This document shows, in pieces, positions 61,567 to 64,000 of a stretch of 64,000 nucleotides of DNA. The DNA comes from Amorphus coralli DSM 19760 (GTDB lineage Bacteria > Pseudomonadota > Alphaproteobacteria > Rhizobiales > Amorphaceae): assembly GCF_000374525.1 (NCBI RefSeq), contig NZ_KB894572.1:62001-126000 (forward strand). Reading direction: 5' to 3'. Position 1 is the first letter of the stretch, and each line of letters opens with the position of its first letter. Position numbers and translations under genes: made by a program. Under the pieces are notes generated by a model that saw only the letters and a program-made list of their open reading frames with translations, was not told the DNA's origin and did no database searches.

Positions 61567-63252
61567 TCAGCGGGAGGGCGCCATGGCAAAGCCGGGGTCG
61601 GCGATTTCGGTCACCAGCGTGCGCACGGCGTCGGGGAACTGTCCGGCAGGGATCGGCCTGGAGAACAGGTAACCCTGGAATTGGCGGCATCCCAATCGAT
61701 GGAGCGTGTCCAGCTCCTCGCGGCGTTCCACCCCTTCGGCCACCACGGGCACGCCAAGCCCCTCCGCGAGGGTCAGGATCGACGTGCAGATTGCCTTCAG
61801 TCGGCTGTCGGCGTCGATATGGCTGACGAACTGCCGATCGATCTTCATCTCGTCGAAGTCGATGTTGGCGATGTAGCGAAGGTTTGAGTGTTCGGCGCCG
61901 AAGTCGTCGAGCACGACGGCGATACCGCGTTCCTTCAGCGCGGCAATCGTACGCCGCGCCTGCTTCAGGTCCGTCACCACCACCGTTTCGGTGATCTCGA
62001 ACTTCAGGGCATCGTGCGCGATGCCGGCGGCTTCGACCGCGCGATCCAGGGTGCTCAGAAGGTCTGGGTCGCTGAACTGGCGCGCTGACATGTTGATGGA
62101 CAAGCGTGGGGTTTCCACCAGCGAGCGACCCATCTCGGCGGCTTGCCGGCACGCCGTCTCGAGGATCCACTGCCCGAGCGGAATGATCAGCCCTGCCCCT
62201 TCGGCGAGCGGAATGAAGGAGTTCGGCGGGATCAGCCCACGTTCGGGGTGGCGCCAGCGGATCAGGGCCTCGGCGCTCACCACCCGCCGGCGGTCGAACT
62301 CCACGATCGGTTGATAATGGAGCTCGAACTGTCCGGTCTCGATGGCCGTCCGGATCTCCTGATCCATCTCGAACAGGCGCCGTGCCGACCGCTGCGATTC
62401 CGCCGAGTAGAACAGGACGTTCGATTCGGCGTCCGGCTCGGCGTTCTTCGTCGCCGTCATGGCGGCCGACATCAGGGCATCGGCCCGTGCCCCGTCTTCG
62501 GGCGGCCGGGCCACACCCAACAGGAGCCTGGGGTAAAAGGCGTAGTCGCCGGACGTGAGGGGACGGCTCAGGCGCTCCGACAGGGCGGAAAGGGCGTCCT
62601 CAAGATCGCTGCGCTCTTGCAGCGGCATCGAGAACTTGATGATGCCCGGCGCCACGCGGCCCACCTCGAGGACCGACGGCTCGTCCCGGAGGCGCTCGAC
62701 GAACGCCGCCAGCAACTCCCTCCCGGTCGGCACATCGAAGAAATAGTCGATCTCCGACCGGTTCTGCACGAGCAGGCAAACCACGGCGATGCGTTTCCGC
62801 GCCGCCAGCTGGTCGTCGATGAGCTGGCGCAGGCGGTTGCGATTGGGCAGGCCCGATTCGGCGTCGAGATCGGTCAGCTTCCGGACCAGCTCGTCCAGTT
62901 CCCGGATGGTGCTGTCGGTATCGCGCATCAGCGTGCCGGCCTCGTCGTCGAAATCGAGGGGCAGTACCGGCAGCCGACCACTCTGCCGATAATCGCGCAG
63001 GGCGCGCGAGGCCGCCAGGATTGGGGCCAGCAGGTCGTAGAGTACGAGCAGGGTACAGGCCGTGCCGATCAGCGTCGCCGCCAGCAGGACCGCGAGAATC
63101 AGCAGGACCGTCCCCCAGTCCGCAAGGGAAAAGACCAGGGCCACCGCAACCACGCTGATCAGCGGGAGATGGATGCCGAGAAAGGTGACCAAAAGAATCT
63201 TGGCGGGATAGTTCAGGCCGCGAACGCGGGAGAGTGAGCTATAGAAACGCAT
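61567..63252 (-). CDS. membrane-anchored EAL-domain phosphodiesterase with degenerate GGDEF
   Basis: The 561-residue protein has two N-terminal membrane helices (about 19-42 and 47-72), a short linker (FDDEAGTLMRDTDSTIRELDELV), a degenerate GGDEF domain (about 128-285; VGRVAPGIIKFSMP where GGDEF would be) and an EAL domain (about 298-545). EAL residues are E328 in SAEALIRWRHP, EITETVVV, LDDFGAEHSNL, DEMKIDRQFV and AEGVERREEL. The loop-6 sequence GAEHSNL departs from the standard GTGYSSL, so the activity level is uncertain. Anchored in the inner membrane, it would lower c-di-GMP. Confidence 0.9.
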   Translation of the reverse strand: MRFYSSLSRVRGLNYPAKILLVTFLGIHLPLISVVAVALVFSLADWGTVLLILAVLLAATLIGTACTLLVLYDLLAPILAASRALRDYRQSGRLPVLPLDFDDEAGTLMRDTDSTIRELDELVRKLTDLDAESGLPNRNRLRQLIDDQLAARKRIAVVCLLVQNRSEIDYFFDVPTGRELLAAFVERLRDEPSVLEVGRVAPGIIKFSMPLQERSDLEDALSALSERLSRPLTSGDYAFYPRLLLGVARPPEDGARADALMSAAMTATKNAEPDAESNVLFYSAESQRSARRLFEMDQEIRTAIETGQFELHYQPIVEFDRRRVVSAEALIRWRHPERGLIPPNSFIPLAEGAGLIIPLGQWILETACRQAAEMGRSLVETPRLSINMSARQFSDPDLLSTLDRAVEAAGIAHDALKFEITETVVVTDLKQARRTIAALKERGIAVVLDDFGAEHSNLRYIANIDFDEMKIDRQFVSHIDADSRLKAICTSILTLAEGLGVPVVAEGVERREELDTLHRLGCRQFQGYLFSRPIPAGQFPDAVRTLVTEIADPGFAMAPSR

Positions 63253-63412
63253 GGTGACTTTGCGGATATCGAAAAATCTTGCGTCGACTTACACCAGCCT
63301 ATCGTGCGCCCAATGGAATGCCAGAGCCGAGTCTGGGGAGCGCGCGGGGATTGTTTTCCGTAGTCGGGGTGGCTTGCGCGAACCTGCGGGTCGGTCTCGG
63401 CCGTCGACCGTT

Positions 63413-64000
63413 TCAGGCGCCCGGCCCAGGATCGGGCCGGATGGTCGCCGCTGTCGCGAAGCGCTCCCGGAAAACGTGCGCCTCGACCGCCTTGCTGTAG
63501 AGCCATCCCTGCGCCGAAAGGCCCGGCTGCATCGACCTCAGCAAGACTGCCTGGGTTTCCGTCTCCACGCCTTCGCAGATCAGCTCGACGTCCAGCGCGG
63601 AGGCAAGCGCCAGCACCTGCTTCACGACTTCGCAGCCGATCGTGCTTTCACCAAGTCCCTGAACAAACATCTTGTCGATCTTGATCCCGGTGATCGGCAA
63701 TTCCTGGAGATAGGCGAGGCTTGAATAGCCGGTTCCGAAGTCGTCGATCAGGATCTGGAAACCGGCGCTGCGGTACTTTGCCAATGCTTCGGCCAGCACA
63801 TCGTGATCCGCGGTCTGCCGCTCGGTCAGTTCCAGGGCGATCCTGTGGCGATCGATGCCGTGGGCCCCAGCCTCCGCCTCGATGAAGGGAAGGAACTCGG
63901 GATCCAGGAAATCCGGTACCGACAGGTTGATGCTCAGATAGAAATCGTCGTGCCGCAGATAGTCGCGCATGTCGCGCAAGGACCGGCGCGCGACGGAACG
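63413..64000 (-). CDS. EAL-domain protein, C-terminal part
   Basis: The gene runs off the right edge; only the last 195 codons are seen. Visible are the EAL segments FYLSINLSVPDFLD, IALELTERQ, LIDDFGTGYSSLAYLQ (catalytic Asp pair), GIKIDKMFVQGLG (catalytic Lys), LICEGVETETQ (Glu) and the C-terminal AQGWLYSKAVEAHVF. The AQGW...SKA ending is that of EAL proteins with a periplasmic CSS-motif sensor, but the N-terminal domain is outside the window. The frame stays open to the edge, so no start is given. Confidence 0.9.
   Translation of the reverse strand, partial: RSVARRSLRDMRDYLRHDDFYLSINLSVPDFLDPEFLPFIEAEAGAHGIDRHRIALELTERQTADHDVLAEALAKYRSAGFQILIDDFGTGYSSLAYLQELPITGIKIDKMFVQGLGESTIGCEVVKQVLALASALDVELICEGVETETQAVLLRSMQPGLSAQGWLYSKAVEAHVFRERFATAATIRPDPGPGA

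Noticed and set aside
1-64000. CRISPR arrays, tRNA or rRNA genes, transposases, integrases, phage genes
   Set aside because: No regularly spaced direct repeats, no rRNA-like conserved blocks, no tRNA-like TTCGANNC/CCA-ended cloverleaf noticed on reading, and no mobile-element protein motifs in any supported gene.

Overview
The window is high-GC, densely coded DNA. The gene families (TRAP transporters, betICBA with choXWV, NrtR-nadAC, carboxynorspermidine genes, a CatIJ-type CoA-transferase) point to a metabolically versatile, probably marine or plant-associated alphaproteobacterium, most likely Hyphomicrobiales. That assignment is inference from gene content. No tRNA, rRNA, CRISPR array, transposase or phage gene was seen, so this looks like ordinary chromosome made of catabolic cassettes, each with its own transporter and regulator.

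Layout, left to right. 1-8.3 kb: the end of a fused TAXI-type TRAP permease, two GntR/FCD regulators, two cupins (one a bicupin gentisate/salicylate-type ring-cleavage dioxygenase), two FAH-family hydrolases, a flavin-reductase-like protein and a nitrilase; probably a catabolic cluster for an aromatic acid, nitrile or amide. 8.3-11.2 kb: a cobalamin riboswitch in front of a CbiM-like membrane protein, then an unknown GT-C-like membrane protein. 11.2-19.3 kb: a mevalonate utilisation locus, with a MocR regulator, HMG-CoA lyase and an aminotransferase divergent from degradative HMG-CoA reductase and a TRAP transporter; five GGGACAGT-like half-sites lie between the arms. 19.3-27.9 kb: betICBA (choline-O-sulfate to glycine betaine) divergent from choXWV (choline ABC importer), with a clear BetI-like palindrome between them. 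28-29.3 kb: 4-hydroxyphenylpyruvate dioxygenase with a TGCGCA repeat array upstream. 29.6-33.7 kb: a two-component pair made of a Cache histidine kinase and a REC-DUF3369-GGDEF-EAL regulator.

33.7-38.2 kb: a TetR regulator, aldose 1-epimerase, and a carboxy(nor)spermidine dehydrogenase/decarboxylase pair for polyamine synthesis. 38.4-48.5 kb: a long same-strand cassette of TRAP transporter, cupin, IclR regulator, HyuA/HyuB hydantoinase-type subunits, HpcH/HpaI aldolase and acyl-CoA ligase; its substrate is unknown and it is the best candidate here for an undescribed pathway. 48.5-53.6 kb: an orphan molybdopterin-binding dehydrogenase subunit, an Lrp/AsnC regulator, an Asp/Glu-racemase-like protein and a metallo-beta-lactamase-fold hydrolase. 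53.8-56.8 kb: nrtR-nadA-nadC (NAD synthesis, no nadB) with two palindromic operators. 57-61.5 kb: an omega-amino-acid:pyruvate aminotransferase, a small membrane protein, a CatIJ-type CoA-transferase and PPK2. 61.6-64 kb: two EAL-domain (c-di-GMP) proteins, the last cut by the window edge.

The common theme is import of small organic solutes (choline sulfate, mevalonate, aromatic or heterocyclic acids) by high-affinity transporters and their conversion to central CoA thioesters, pyruvate or fumarate, or to the osmoprotectant glycine betaine. Identifications rest on reading translated motifs; no database search was run.
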